In this document: positions 7,673-17,195 of the stretch, one piece after another
Layout: every line of letters begins with the position of its first letter
How positions within the stretch are numbered: the first letter of the stretch is position 1
Assembly: GCA_002790095.1 (NCBI GenBank)
Contig: PFUL01000007.1
Coordinates: forward strand, 1-64,000
Source: Elusimicrobia bacterium CG_4_9_14_3_um_filter_62_55
Lineage (GTDB): Bacteria > Elusimicrobiota > Elusimicrobia > UBA1565
Reading direction: 5' to 3'
Length of the DNA: 64,000 nucleotides
Position numbers and translations under genes: made by a program
The notes under the pieces: generated by a model
Databases searched by the model: none
The model's input: only the letters and a program-made list of their open reading frames with translations
What the model was told of the DNA's origin: nothing

Positions 7673-9235
7673 CCTGGGCGAAACGGATTGCGGCGCCCAC
7701 GCAGGCGCAGGAGCGTCCAGCCGACGAGAAAGAAAAACAGCAGCAGCCACACCAGCGCGCAGGCGGGCGCGAGCACCATCGCCGCGTCGGGGCCCAACGC
7801 CGCCGCCGCGGAAAACACGGCGAACGCGCCCACGGCCCCCGCCGCCGCCGCCCACAACCCTTCCTTCGTGTAAGCAAGAGTCCCGCGCGGGAAGATCCAG
7901 TCCCCGAACCCCAACCCCTCGTTGGGAAGAACCTTCGCAACCGCCTTCTTGATCGCGCCGGCCGCCCCCTTATGCTCCCGTCCCTCGCTCAACCCGGACA
8001 GGAAACCGTTGAGCTTCATGCCCTCGTAGCGCACGCAGGCGAGATACGGGCGTCGGCTCCAACCCCCGTTTTCCTCCGCGGCCAGCGCGCCGTGGTAGTA
8101 GAAGCGCACGCGGCATTCCGTGTCCTGCTCCGTGCGCGCATACACGAAGCCGCGAATCGTCTTGGTGGAAAAGGGCAGCGGATCGGAACGCTCGCCGGGG
8201 AGACGATTCGCGTCCAGCATCTCCCCGTCGATCACGAGCGCGGTGTCGGTCAGGCCGTAGCCCTCGCGCAGCCGCCCAAGCGCCTCGGCGACCCGCCGCG
8301 AACCGCCCCAGCCGTCAAAGCGCAGCGCGAAGGTCGTCCACGCCTCGGGAACCGGCGCGAGCGTCCGTTCCCCCCCCGCCTTTGGCGGCCAAGTGGGCGC
8401 GCCCGCCGCCAGAAACGACCAAGGCTTCGGCCGGCAAAAGCCGCAGCGCCGCGAGCAGACCGTAAGCCATGTGCTTGTGCCGCTCCGAATCCGGGCCCCC
8501 GTCGAAAAGCGCGGCATAGGGATCGTCGACCCACTCGCGCCGGAGCGGATTGCCGTCGAAGCTGAACAGCAACACCCCGCCGTCGGATTTGAGTTCGATC
8601 CGGGCCGCCTTCGAAAGCACCGCGGCCCGCACCCAACTCAGAAGAAAGGACTCCGGCGAGCCGCTCTGGAAGAGCTTGAGCTTTTCCAGCATGCGGGCGC
8701 GGTCCACCTGAAAGGAACCTGAGGAAATCAGCAGTTCCTCGACGCCCTCGGGCAAATCCGGAGCGCCGCGGTAATTCTCGCGGGCGGCGTAGCGTTCGTG
8801 CTCGAAGGCCTCGGCATCGAGGTCGGGGATGCGCCGCGCGCCCAACGCGGCCAAGCGCCGCCAGGGCCAATCGAGCCACAGCAAAAACGCCGCCGGTGGA
8901 CCGCCCAACGCCAGCCACAGGTTCGCCTCAGCGGAAGCCGCCGCGGGATTGAAGAAGACCCCCGCGTACAGGAGTACCCCCATCCCCAACGCCCAATCCC
9001 GGGCCCACGCCGCGCGGTCCCGGGCTTGGCGCGCGTTGGGCGCGTCGAACACCCACACCGGCCCGCACAGCGCGCAGCCCAAAAAGACGACGGCGCAAAC
9101 GACATAGAGCCAAAATGACTTCGGCCCGAGAGCCTCGTAGTCCGTGCGCGCGGCATAGGCCGCGAAGAAAAGCGCGGCGCCTGAAATCGCCCGCGCTCCC
9201 TCGATGGCGGAAGCGCCGGGCGCCTTGTTTTCCAT
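7663..9235 (-). pseudogene. Membrane protein of an orphan paralogous family, split by a frameshift at a G8 run
   Basis: Two overlapping frames together make one protein. The N-terminal part (from ATG 9235) has several hydrophobic segments, then a block with GSFQVDRARMLEKLKLFQ and LLFSFDG. The frame is lost in a run of eight G (plus-strand C at 8370-8377). The C-terminal part continues in the other frame (TLAPVPEAWTTFALRFDGWGG) and ends with two membrane segments near GAFAVFSAAAALG and ALVWLLLFFFLVGW. Removing one G joins the two frames. The middle block is clearly related to the start of the 846-aa protein at 34793-37333. It may be a real pseudogene, a sequencing or assembly error, or slippage-dependent expression. 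A TTG start at 9247 is also possible. Confidence 0.65.
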
Positions 9236-9243
9236 CCCGTATC

Positions 9244-9804
9244 TCAACGCCGCTCCCGCGCCCGCCGCGCCAGCGGCGAGTCGTCGCAGTCCTTCAAACG
9301 GGTCCGGGCCGCGGCCGACAAAGTCTTCTCGATCTCCGGAAAAGCCCCCAGCACCGCGCGATCGGCCAAAGAATCGCCGCGGCAGGCGCGAGCCGCGAGC
9401 GCCTCGACCGCCCAGTCCGGCAGGCCGCCGCGCGCGAGCCGTACCCCCGAACGAAACCCGCCCGAGAGCGCCTCCCCGTCGAGCGCGGCCGCAAAGCCCG
9501 CGCGGTCCCCCGCGCGGGCCGCCTCGGCGGCCCGGTCCAAATCCCGGCGCAGCGCCTCGAAGCTCAGCGCCGCAACGCGCACTGAGACCGCCGCGAGCTT
9601 CTCGCGCCTGGCGGCGGCCTCGGCGGCCGGGATCGGCGGCGGCGCGAAAGACGCCGGCCCGGCATTAAAGCCCTCCTCGATCGCCTTCAGCCGCGGCTCC
9701 TCCTCGACGACATGCTGCGCGCGGCAGAAGGCCAAGGCCTCGCGTTCAAATCCCGACACGCCCAAAAGAGTCCGGCAAAAGGGTTTTAAGTCCGCGCGCT
9801 CCAC
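9244..9804 (-). CDS. Alanine-rich helical protein of unknown function
   Basis: A 186-aa protein starting at GTG 9804, mostly charged Ala/Arg/Glu-rich helices with no signal peptide in this frame. Its stop overlaps the possible TTG start of the downstream membrane protein, so the two are probably cotranscribed. The first 60 bases overlap the end of the short lipoprotein frame at 9746-9925. One possibility is that the lipoprotein start and this body were once a single gene. No family is recognised. Confidence 0.5.
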   Translation of the reverse strand: MERADLKPFCRTLLGVSGFEREALAFCRAQHVVEEEPRLKAIEEGFNAGPASFAPPPIPAAEAAARREKLAAVSVRVAALSFEALRRDLDRAAEAARAGDRAGFAAALDGEALSGGFRSGVRLARGGLPDWAVEALAARACRGDSLADRAVLGAFPEIEKTLSAAARTRLKDCDDSPLARRARERR

Positions 9805-9925
9805 CCGCGCGCCGCGCGTAGATATGTCCGCTCTCCAGCACGACTCGATGCTCGGAGACCGACGGGACCGGTCCCCGGGCGCAGCCGGCCAAGAGAAGCA
9901 GCGCCGTGCTCAGTACGCGAACCAT
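9746..9925 (-). CDS. Possible 59-aa lipoprotein overlapping its neighbours
   Basis: The ATG at 9925 lies 16 bases inside the end of the pilin-like gene. The product begins with a lipoprotein signal and lipobox (STALLLLAGC), followed by about 40 residues with no known domain. It overlaps the next gene by 59 bases. The signal looks real, the remainder less so; it may be a truncated or frameshifted N-terminus of the downstream gene. Confidence 0.4.
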   Translation of the reverse strand: MVRVLSTALLLLAGCARGPVPSVSEHRVVLESGHIYARRAGGARGLKTLLPDSFGRVGI

Positions 9926-10356
9926 CGTACCCCCTTGGAATCGGTATGCGTGCAGTTCACGAACATCGTTCCGTAATCTTCGTCCGCAGGATCGGCGATG
10001 AACAGCCAGCCCCCTTGATCGTTGAGGTCGCTTTTGCCCAAACCCAAAACCACCGCGTTCGAGTCCGGGTGATATTGGGGGGTTTTCGCCTTCGGCAGTT
10101 CCGCGAGGTACCGGCCCTCGAGCGTCAACAGGGCCGGATGCGCCGGGTAGACTCCCCGCGTATCGCCGTAGAAGATAGACAGCGCCGAGCGGACGGCCCC
10201 GAGATTTCCCTTCGTGGCGCCCTCGTTGGACTTGCGGATCAGTTCGGCGAATTTCGGCATCGCGATCGCGGCGAGGATGCCGATGATGGCGACGACGATC
10301 ATGCCCTCGTGCTGTCGGCCCCGGCGATCTTTCCAGACGCGCAGTAATTCCCGCAT
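9910..10356 (-). CDS. Type IV pilin-like protein with an altered prepilin motif
   Basis: A 148-aa protein. After a short basic leader, the hydrophobic helix MIVVAIIGILAAIAMPKFAE is the classical pilin/pseudopilin N-terminal helix. The following IRKSNEGATKGNLGAVRSAL, the YGDTRGVYP segment and a C-terminal NCTHTDSKG loop match small pilin-like proteins common in Elusimicrobiota. The usual G|FTLIE cleavage site is replaced by GRQHEG: no Phe at +1, and Glu at +4 where +5 is normal. Either prepilin peptidase tolerates this or the protein stays uncleaved. No assembly genes are adjacent, as is usual for scattered pilin-like genes in that group. Confidence 0.8.
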   Translation of the reverse strand: MRELLRVWKDRRGRQHEGMIVVAIIGILAAIAMPKFAELIRKSNEGATKGNLGAVRSALSIFYGDTRGVYPAHPALLTLEGRYLAELPKAKTPQYHPDSNAVVLGLGKSDLNDQGGWLFIADPADEDYGTMFVNCTHTDSKGVRWFAY

Positions 10357-10397
10357 GCGGGCTTAGCATAAGGAAGAGACGACCGCTTTGCCAGCGC

Positions 10398-11060
10398 TCA
10401 GCGGCAGTAGCTCTGCTCGCGGAACATCCTTCCGCAGACGCTCGTCGAACCGGCGCGGCAGTCGTTGGCGTTGTGCGAGGTGTAATGCGGCCGGTAGCGG
10501 CACTCGCGGCGCGGGGCCTTTCGCACGGTCGCGGTGAAATCCCCCTCCGCAACCCGAGACCCGCCCTTCTTCATGACGAAATGCACCGCGTTCGCGCCGT
10601 AATCGAGCAGCGGGCGCTGCAGAAGCGTCGCGATCCAGAGATTGAAATGCCCGGAACTGCGGCCTAAGTCCGCGTCGTAGCCGCCCTTCTTGCTGCGGGT
10701 CTTGCCGTTTTCCCAGCGCGCGCTCAGTTCCACCGCGTCGGCATCGACCCCCGCGGGTCCCGTGAAGCGGACATGATCAAAGGGCTCTAGGATCTCGTCT
10801 CGGCAGCGGAAGGAAGCGAACTCGCTGCGGCCGTTGTCGAAGCAGGTCACCGAGACCTCTCCGTACAGCGGCGTCGCGTCGAATTCGTTGCCGGCGTCGA
10901 AGCCGACCCCGGCCGAGTCGAACACCGGTCCCGAGGGCGGGGCCGGGCTGCGGTCCTCGGCGACGGCCGTGCGGGCGGTTTTCAGCGCCGCGGAGGCGTC
11001 GAACGCCCGGGCGGACGGGACCGAAAGGAAAAGGGATGCGGCGAGAATGCGAAGGACCAT
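10398..11060 (-). CDS. Secreted protein of unknown function
   Basis: The frame is open to 11183, but the start is placed at ATG 11060 (MVLRILAASLFLSVPSARAF) because GGAGGTGC lies eight bases before it and a signal peptide follows at once. The mature protein, about 200 aa, looks beta-rich (YGEVSVTCFDNGRSEF; HFNLWIATLLQRP) and ends in a cysteine-rich tail with about five cysteines, so disulfides in the periplasm or outside are likely. No family is recognised. It is divergent from the peptide transporter operon across a 121-bp gap. Confidence 0.65.
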   Translation of the reverse strand: MVLRILAASLFLSVPSARAFDASAALKTARTAVAEDRSPAPPSGPVFDSAGVGFDAGNEFDATPLYGEVSVTCFDNGRSEFASFRCRDEILEPFDHVRFTGPAGVDADAVELSARWENGKTRSKKGGYDADLGRSSGHFNLWIATLLQRPLLDYGANAVHFVMKKGGSRVAEGDFTATVRKAPRRECRYRPHYTSHNANDCRAGSTSVCGRMFREQSYCR

Positions 11061-11181
11061 AAAAGCACCTCCAAGGCGGATTAGGTCTAAAGACCCGCGT
11101 TTAGTGTAGGAAATTTGGACTAGAGTACAGCCCACCCCCGGGACCCGAACGGACGTCAATCTGTTAGAATGGGGGCGCCGC

Positions 11182-12201
11182 ATGAGCGCTTATTTCGCCA
11201 GACGCTTTCTTTTAATCCTCCCCACCTTCCTTGGGGTGACGATGATGGTCTTCGCGGTGACCCGCTTCGTCCCCGGGGGACCGGTCGAGCGGATGATCGC
11301 CGAGGCCCAGTCGATGCAGGGCGACCAGGTCCGAGACAGCGGAAAGGTCGGACAGGCCGCGCTTTCCGAAGAACAGATCCAGGATCTTAAGGAGTACTAC
11401 GGCCTCGACAAGCCGGTGCTCGTGGGCTACGTCCTCTGGCTCAAGAAGATTCTCGTCCTCGATCTCGGCATTTCGACGCGCTACAACGAGCCTGTCTGGG
11501 ACCTGATCAAGGGCCGCTTCCCCATCTCGATCTTCTACGGCACCGTGACGATGGTGCTCACCTACATGATCTGCATCCCGCTGGGGATTCTCAAGGCGAT
11601 CAAGCACAAGACCGTGATCGACAACATTTCTTCGATCTTCGTTTTCGTCGGCTACGCGATCCCGAACTACGTCGTGGGCATCCTCATGCTGGTGCTGTTT
11701 GCGTCCTATTGGGAGATTTTCCCGATGGGCGGCTTCACCAGCGAGAATTTCGACGAACTGAGCCGCTTCGGACAGATGCTCGACATCCTGCACCACGCGG
11801 TGCTGCCGCTGACCGCCTACATGGCGGGCAGTTTCGCGGTGATGACCTTCTTGATGAAGAATTCGCTGATGGACAACCTCGCGGCCGACTACGTCCGCAC
11901 CGCGATCGCCAAGGGCAACGACTTCCGCGGCGCGGTGCTCAAGCACGCCCTGCGCAACAGCCTCATTCCGATCGCCACCCATTTCGGCAACAACGTCTCC
12001 ATGATCCTGATGGGCTCCTTTCTCGTTGAGACGATCTTCAACATCAACGGCTTCGGCCTGCTCGGCTTTGACTCCATCGTCGAGCGCGACTACCCCGTCG
12101 TGATGGGCATCCTCGTGATCTCCTCGCTGCTCTTTTTAGTCGGGAACATCCTCTCCGACATCTGCGTGGCGGTCGTCGACCCGCGGGTGCAGTTCAAATG
12201 A
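11182..12201 (+). CDS. yejB: Peptide ABC transporter permease, YejB type
   Basis: A 339-aa inner-membrane permease of the DppB/OppB/YejB family with about six membrane segments. The N-terminal FARRFLLILPTFLGVTMMVF and the GGPVE motif are typical, and the cytoplasmic EAA loop is seen in YVRTAIAKGNDFRGAVLKHA, which couples to the ATPases. Length and the insert after GGPVE fit YejB better than OppB. It is the first of five genes (B-E-A-ATPase-ATPase). The start has TAGAAT eleven bases upstream and no Shine-Dalgarno. The product pairs with the downstream permease to form the channel for oligopeptides. Confidence 0.92.
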   Translation: MSAYFARRFLLILPTFLGVTMMVFAVTRFVPGGPVERMIAEAQSMQGDQVRDSGKVGQAALSEEQIQDLKEYYGLDKPVLVGYVLWLKKILVLDLGISTRYNEPVWDLIKGRFPISIFYGTVTMVLTYMICIPLGILKAIKHKTVIDNISSIFVFVGYAIPNYVVGILMLVLFASYWEIFPMGGFTSENFDELSRFGQMLDILHHAVLPLTAYMAGSFAVMTFLMKNSLMDNLAADYVRTAIAKGNDFRGAVLKHALRNSLIPIATHFGNNVSMILMGSFLVETIFNINGFGLLGFDSIVERDYPVVMGILVISSLLFLVGNILSDICVAVVDPRVQFK

Positions 12202-13250
12202 CGACCCTCCCGCTCGATCCGCTTACCCGCAAGAAGATCCACCGGTTTCGCTCGATCAAGCGCGGTTACTACTCCGCGATTTTTCTGGCCGCGGCGATTT
12301 TGCTCAGTTTCGGCGCCGAATTGTTCGTCAACAGCCGCGCCCTAATCGTGCGCTACGAGGGACGGTTTCATTTCCCCACCTACGGTTCGATCCTCCCCGG
12401 AACGACCTTCGGCCTGGACTACCGCTACGAGACGAAGTACCGCGAACTTAAAAGGAAATTCAAGGCGGAGGGTCGCGGCAACTGGGTGCTGCTGCCGCCG
12501 GCGCCCTACAACGCCTACGAGAACGACCTGACCGAAGGCATCTACCCGCCGACGGCCCCGGACGCCGGGTCCGGACATTGGCTCGGCACCGACTCGACCG
12601 GCCGGGACGTGCTCGCGCGCCTCGTCTATGGTTTTCGCACCGCGATCGTCTTCTCGATCCTGCTGCTTTTGTGCAACTACACCATCGGGGTCACGATCGG
12701 CTGCGCGATGGGCTATTTCGGCGGGAAATTCGACCTGTTCTTCCAGCGCATCATCGAGATCTGGGCGAACGTGCCGTTTCTCTACATCATCATCATCGTC
12801 GCGTCGATCATGATCCCGAATTTCTTCACGTTGATGATGATCATGCTCTTCTTCGGCTGGATTCAGATGACCTGGTACATGCGCACGGCCACCTATAAGC
12901 AGAAAAGCCGGGAATACGTGCTCGCGGCCCGCGCCATGGGCGCCTCGGACCCCTACATCATCTTCCAGCACATCATCCCGAACACGATTTCAATCATCGT
13001 CACCTTCATGCCGTTCTCGATTTCCTCCGGCGTGGTCGTCTTGACCTCGCTGGACTACCTCGGTTTCGGCCTGCCGGCGCCGACGCCGAGCTGGGGGGAA
13101 CTGCTGCGGCAGGGAACCTCGAATCTCGACGCCTTGTGGATCGTCTCCTCGGTCGTCGTCTCGATGATCCTGCTCTTGACGATGGTGACCTTCGTCGGCG
13201 AAGCCGTTCGCGAGGCGTTTGATCCCAAGAAGCACACCGTTTATGAATAG
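12198..13250 (+). CDS. yejE: Peptide ABC transporter permease, YejE type
   Basis: A 350-aa DppC-family permease. The long periplasmic insert after the first membrane segment, including YEGRFHFPTYG and TTFGLDYRYE, is the signature of YejE as against DppC/OppC. LGTDSTGRDVLARLVYG is the canonical DppC-family motif, and the EAA loop is YVLAARAMGASDPYIIFQHI. The ATG overlaps the stop of yejB by four bases (ATGA), so the two subunits are translationally coupled. Confidence 0.92.
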   Translation: MTTLPLDPLTRKKIHRFRSIKRGYYSAIFLAAAILLSFGAELFVNSRALIVRYEGRFHFPTYGSILPGTTFGLDYRYETKYRELKRKFKAEGRGNWVLLPPAPYNAYENDLTEGIYPPTAPDAGSGHWLGTDSTGRDVLARLVYGFRTAIVFSILLLLCNYTIGVTIGCAMGYFGGKFDLFFQRIIEIWANVPFLYIIIIVASIMIPNFFTLMMIMLFFGWIQMTWYMRTATYKQKSREYVLAARAMGASDPYIIFQHIIPNTISIIVTFMPFSISSGVVVLTSLDYLGFGLPAPTPSWGELLRQGTSNLDALWIVSSVVVSMILLLTMVTFVGEAVREAFDPKKHTVYE

Positions 13251-13259
13251 AGAGGTTCT

Positions 13260-15173
13260 ATGAAGCGCATTCTATCTTTGATCGTCGCGGCGGCCCTGAC
13301 GGGCATCGCCTGCTCCAAAAAGGCCGAAGAAGCCCCTAAGGCGGAGCCCGGGAGCGAGAGAACGGCCGCCGCCGGGATCTACAAAGACGGTCTCGACGAA
13401 CTCTTCAAGCACCCGAAGCTCGCCCGCGCCGACGCGCTCCCCAAGGGGATCCAGTGGCTCACCAACGACTCGGACCCGGTGTTCGCGTCGCCGAACGCGA
13501 AGAAGGGCGGCACCTACTACACCTACATGGATTCGTTTCCGCTCACGCTGCGCACCGTCGGTCCGGATTCCAACGGGTCCTTCCGCTCCTTCCTGTTCGA
13601 CAATCAGATGGACCTGCTGCACATCCATCCCGAGACCGGCAACCTCACTCCGGGCCTCGCCACCCATTGGGCGACCAACAAGGAGCAGAACACGCTCTAC
13701 CTGAAGCTCGACGAGCGCGCGCGCTGGTCCGACGGCGTTCCCGTCTCGGCCTATGACGTGGCGTTCAGCCTGAAGTTCTACCTCTCGAAGGAGATCGTCG
13801 CGCCGTGGTACAACACGCAGTACGGCGAGGAGTACGACACGATCACCGTCTTCGACGACCACACCGTCGCGATCAAGTCCGTCAACAAACGCAACCTTCA
13901 GGACCTCGTCTACTACGCGACGATGGAGATCCGGCCCCGGCACTTTCATGAAAAACTGCTCGACAAGGACTGGGTCAAGAACACGAACTGGATGATCGAG
14001 CCGAACACCGGCCCCTACCAGATCTCGAAGATCGAGAAGGGCAAGTTCGTCACCTTCGCGCGCAAGAAGGACTGGTGGGCGAAGGACCTGAAGTACTTCA
14101 AGAACCGCTTCAACACGGACTTCACGAAGGTCACGGTGATCCGAGACCCGAACGTGGTCTTCGAGCATTTCAAGAAGGGCATGATCGACGCGCTCCCGCT
14201 GGTCATCCCCGAGTATTGGCACAATAAGGCGACCGGCGAGCCGTTCGACAAGGGCTACATCGAGAAGGTCTGGTTCTACCACCAGCGCCCGCAGCCCATC
14301 TACGGCGTTTACTTCAACCAGGATGTCGAGATCCTCAAGGACAAGGACGTCCGCATCGGCATCTCCCACGCGCTCAACATCGACAAGGTGCTCAAGACCG
14401 TGCTGCGCGGAGACTATGTGCGCATGGAGACCAATACCCTCGGTCACGGGGCGATGGACAACAAGACGATCAAGGGCCGCCGCTTCGACCTCGCGAAGGC
14501 CGACGCGCACTTCAAGAAGGCCGGCTGGGCCGAACGCGGTCCGGACGGCATCCGCGTCAAGAACGGCAAGCGTCTCTCGCTGCGGGTGACCTACGGCTAC
14601 GCGACCCACGCCGACCGGCTCGTGATCCTTAAGGAAGAGGCGAAGAAGGCCGGTCTCGAACTGACGCTGCAGAAGCTCGACGGGGCGGCGTCGTTTAAGG
14701 CCATGCTGGAGAAGCAGCACGAGATCGCCTACACCGGCTGGGGCGCCCAGGACCGCATGCAGTACTGGGGGCAGTACCACTCGGACAACGCGCACAAGAC
14801 GCAGACGAACAACTTCGGAAACGTCGACGACAAGGTGCTCGACCCGTGGCTGGTCGCCTACAAAGACGAGTTCGACCTGAAGAAGAAGGCCGAACTCGCC
14901 CACAAGATCCAGCAGCGCATTCACGACGAGGCCTACACCGTAACGCTGTGGGCCGCGCCGTACATCCGCTTCGGCCATTGGCGCTGGATGCGCTTCCCCG
15001 ACCCCGTCGCCAGTATGCGCTCCAAGGACGCCACCACCTATCCGTTCGACGGCGACTGGGGCGGCGTGTTCTGGATCGACGAGGACATTAAGAAGGAAAC
15101 GCAGGCCGCGATGAAGGCCGGCAAGGGCTTTCCGCCGGTGACTTTGATCGATACGCGGCACAAGCGGGGTTAA
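13260..15173 (+). CDS. yejA: Oligopeptide-binding lipoprotein, YejA-like
   Basis: A 637-aa substrate-binding protein of the SBP_bac_5 family. A lipoprotein signal (IVAAALTGIAC, lipid on Cys20) anchors it to the outer face of the inner membrane. The family hallmarks are visible: KKGGTYYTYM, LATHWATNKEQNTLYLKLDERARWSDGVPVSAYDVAFS and the domain-closing YHQRPQPIYGVYFNQD region (quoted in pieces; the middle one spans about residues 135-173). Length and the WFYHQRPQP segment match YejA-type proteins. It lies nine bases after yejE and three codons' distance from no other promoter, so it belongs to the same transcript. Confidence 0.88.
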   Translation: MKRILSLIVAAALTGIACSKKAEEAPKAEPGSERTAAAGIYKDGLDELFKHPKLARADALPKGIQWLTNDSDPVFASPNAKKGGTYYTYMDSFPLTLRTVGPDSNGSFRSFLFDNQMDLLHIHPETGNLTPGLATHWATNKEQNTLYLKLDERARWSDGVPVSAYDVAFSLKFYLSKEIVAPWYNTQYGEEYDTITVFDDHTVAIKSVNKRNLQDLVYYATMEIRPRHFHEKLLDKDWVKNTNWMIEPNTGPYQISKIEKGKFVTFARKKDWWAKDLKYFKNRFNTDFTKVTVIRDPNVVFEHFKKGMIDALPLVIPEYWHNKATGEPFDKGYIEKVWFYHQRPQPIYGVYFNQDVEILKDKDVRIGISHALNIDKVLKTVLRGDYVRMETNTLGHGAMDNKTIKGRRFDLAKADAHFKKAGWAERGPDGIRVKNGKRLSLRVTYGYATHADRLVILKEEAKKAGLELTLQKLDGAASFKAMLEKQHEIAYTGWGAQDRMQYWGQYHSDNAHKTQTNNFGNVDDKVLDPWLVAYKDEFDLKKKAELAHKIQQRIHDEAYTVTLWAAPYIRFGHWRWMRFPDPVASMRSKDATTYPFDGDWGGVFWIDEDIKKETQAAMKAGKGFPPVTLIDTRHKRG

Positions 15174-16166
15174 ATGGCGCCGATTCTCGAAGTCAAAGAT
15201 CTCCGCGTCCGCTTCGACACCGAAGCGGGGCCCGTGCGCGTCGTGCGCGGAGTGGACTTCGAGTTGGAAAAGGGGAAAACGCTCGGCATCGTGGGAGAAT
15301 CCGGATCGGGGAAAAGCGTGACCTCGCTGGCGATCATGCGCCTGCTCCCCCGGCCTTCCGGCGTCATCGAGGGGGGTTCCGTGAGTCTCGACGGCACGGA
15401 CCTCACGAAGCTGGCGCCGAGCGAGATGCGGCGTTTCCGCGGCAACCGGGTCTCGATGGTCTTTCAAGAGCCGATGACGGCGCTCAATCCGGTGCAGACG
15501 ATCCGACGCCAACTCGGCGAGAGCTACGTGCTGCACCATCCGTCGATGACGCCCGGAGACATCGAGACCGCGTCGATCAACCTTCTCGAAGAGGTCGGCA
15601 TCCCGGCGCCGGAGAAGCGCCTCGACGAGTATCCGCACCAACTCTCCGGCGGCATGCGCCAACGGGTGATGATCGCGATCGCCCTCGCCTGCCGCCCGGA
15701 CATCCTGATCGCCGACGAACCGACGACGGCGCTCGACGTGACCATTCAGGCCCAGATTCTGAGTCTCATCAAGCGCCTGCAGAAGGAGCACGGGATGGCC
15801 GTCATCTTCATCACGCACGATCTCGGCGTCATCGCCGAGGTCTGCGACGAGGTGATCGTGATGTACGCCGGCCGCGTCGTCGAGCGCCGCCCGGTGAACG
15901 ATCTATTTAAAAAGCCGAGACACCCCTACACCAAGGGCCTGCTCGAATCCATCCCGCGGCTGGACACCGAACCGAAAACGATGCTCCCGACGATCGAAGG
16001 GATGGTTCCCGATTTCTCGTCCTTGCCGGAAGGCTGCAGCTTCCAAAACCGCTGCCCCCACTGCGTCGAGGACTGCAAGGCCGCGATGCCCGAACTCGAC
16101 CGGCTCGACGAGATCGGCTTCAGCCGCTGCATCCGCACCGAGGAACTTCACGAGGAAATCCGGTGA
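15174..16166 (+). CDS. Peptide ABC transporter ATPase 1 (DppD/OppD type)
   Basis: A 330-aa cytoplasmic ATPase. Walker [11 protein letters not shown]-loop [11 protein letters not shown], signature LSGGMRQRV, Walker [12 protein letters not shown] and switch histidine FITHDLG are all intact. The C-terminal oligopeptide-transporter extension carries four cysteines ([14 protein letters not shown]) typical of DppD-family proteins, which in some members bind an iron-sulfur cluster. The ATG directly follows the stop of the binding protein. Together with the next gene it corresponds to the two halves of E. coli YejF. Confidence 0.92.
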   Translation: MAPILEVKDLRVRFDTEAGPVRVVRGVDFELEKGKTLGIVGESGSGKSVTSLAIMRLLPRPSGVIEGGSVSLDGTDLTKLAPSEMRRFRGNRVSMVFQEPMTALNPVQTIRRQLGESYVLHHPSMTPGDIETASINLLEEVGIPAPEKRLDEYPHQLSGGMRQRVMIAIALACRPDILIADEPTTALDVTIQAQILSLIKRLQKEHGMAVIFITHDLGVIAEVCDEVIVMYAGRVVERRPVNDLFKKPRHPYTKGLLESIPRLDTEPKTMLPTIEGMVPDFSSLPEGCSFQNRCPHCVEDCKAAMPELDRLDEIGFSRCIRTEELHEEIR

Positions 16167-17179
16167 GCGGGAATCTTCTGGAAGTCAAAGCCGTCCGGAT
16201 GCATTTCCCGATCCACGGGGGAGTGCTGTTTAGGCGGATCGCGACGGTCTACGCGGTCGACGGGGTCTCCTTCAACGTAAAACCCGGCGAAACCGTCGGC
16301 GTCGTCGGCGAGTCCGGCTGCGGAAAGAGCACGCTCGGCAAGACGATCCTGCGCCTCTACGATCCGACCGGAGGCGAGGTGCTCTTCGAGGGCAAGGATC
16401 TCGCGAAGATGGGACGCCGGGAACTCCGGGAAGTCCGCAAGGACATTCAGATCATTTTCCAAGATCCCTATGAATCCTTGAATCAGACCCACACCGTCGG
16501 GCGCATCATCCAGGAACCCTTCGTGATTCACGGCGTCGGAACAAAGGAGTGGCGGCGTGAGGAAGCCAAGAAGCTGCTCAAGCGCGTCGGCCTTCCCGAA
16601 AGCGCGTTCGACCGCTTCCCGCACGAGTTTTCCGGAGGCCAGCGCCAGCGCATCGGCATCGCCCGTTCGATCGCGCTCAAGCCCAAGCTCGTGATCTGCG
16701 ACGAGCCCGTCTCCGCCCTCGACGTGTCGATTCAGTCGCAGGTGCTCAATCTGCTTTTGGACCTGCAGCGCGAGATGGGCATGGCCTACATCTTCATCGC
16801 GCACGACCTCGCGGTCGTCAAGCACGTCTCGGACCGGATCGCCGTCATGTACTTGGGGAAGATCGTCGAGTTCGCCGCCGCGGAAGACCTCTACAAAGCC
16901 CCCCGCCACCCCTACACGCAGGCGCTGATCTCCGCGATCCCCGTCCCGGACCCGACTCGCGATTTATCGACCAAGCAGGTGCTCGAGGGCGACGTCCCGA
17001 GCCCGCGCAACCCCCCGTCGGGCTGCAGCTTCCGCACGCGCTGTCGGTTCGCGACGGAGCGATGCGCGAAGGAAGAGCCGACGCTCGCCGACGCGCCGAA
17101 CGCCTCCAAAGGACATCTCGTCGCCTGCCATTACGCCGACCGCTTGGACGAAGCGCTCAAGGAACGCGCGAAGACCTAA
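16163..17179 (+). CDS. Peptide ABC transporter ATPase 2 (DppF/OppF type)
   Basis: A 338-aa ATPase with Walker A GESGCGKST, Q-loop IFQDPYESLN, signature FSGGQRQRI, Walker B VICDEPVSALD and switch histidine FIAHDLA. The C-terminal CSFRTRCRFATERC block is the usual oligopeptide extension. The GTG start overlaps the previous stop by four bases (GTGA). It is the last gene of the transporter operon and converges on the cytochrome gene at 17196-17690. Confidence 0.92.
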   Translation: MSGNLLEVKAVRMHFPIHGGVLFRRIATVYAVDGVSFNVKPGETVGVVGESGCGKSTLGKTILRLYDPTGGEVLFEGKDLAKMGRRELREVRKDIQIIFQDPYESLNQTHTVGRIIQEPFVIHGVGTKEWRREEAKKLLKRVGLPESAFDRFPHEFSGGQRQRIGIARSIALKPKLVICDEPVSALDVSIQSQVLNLLLDLQREMGMAYIFIAHDLAVVKHVSDRIAVMYLGKIVEFAAAEDLYKAPRHPYTQALISAIPVPDPTRDLSTKQVLEGDVPSPRNPPSGCSFRTRCRFATERCAKEEPTLADAPNASKGHLVACHYADRLDEALKERAKT

Positions 17180-17195
17180 GCCCGGCGGGTCCGCG

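Noticed and set aside
9746-10552. A 268-aa minus-strand frame spanning the pilin-like gene
   Set aside because: Most of it is an out-of-frame, Arg/His-rich reading of the pilin gene; only its last 59 codons, with a lipobox, were kept as a possible gene.
13272-15818. A 848-aa minus-strand frame opposite the peptide-binding protein and ATPase genes
   Set aside because: It is an antisense shadow of GC-rich coding sequence; its protein is Arg/Asp/Val/His-rich without domains, while the plus strand encodes complete, recognisable proteins.
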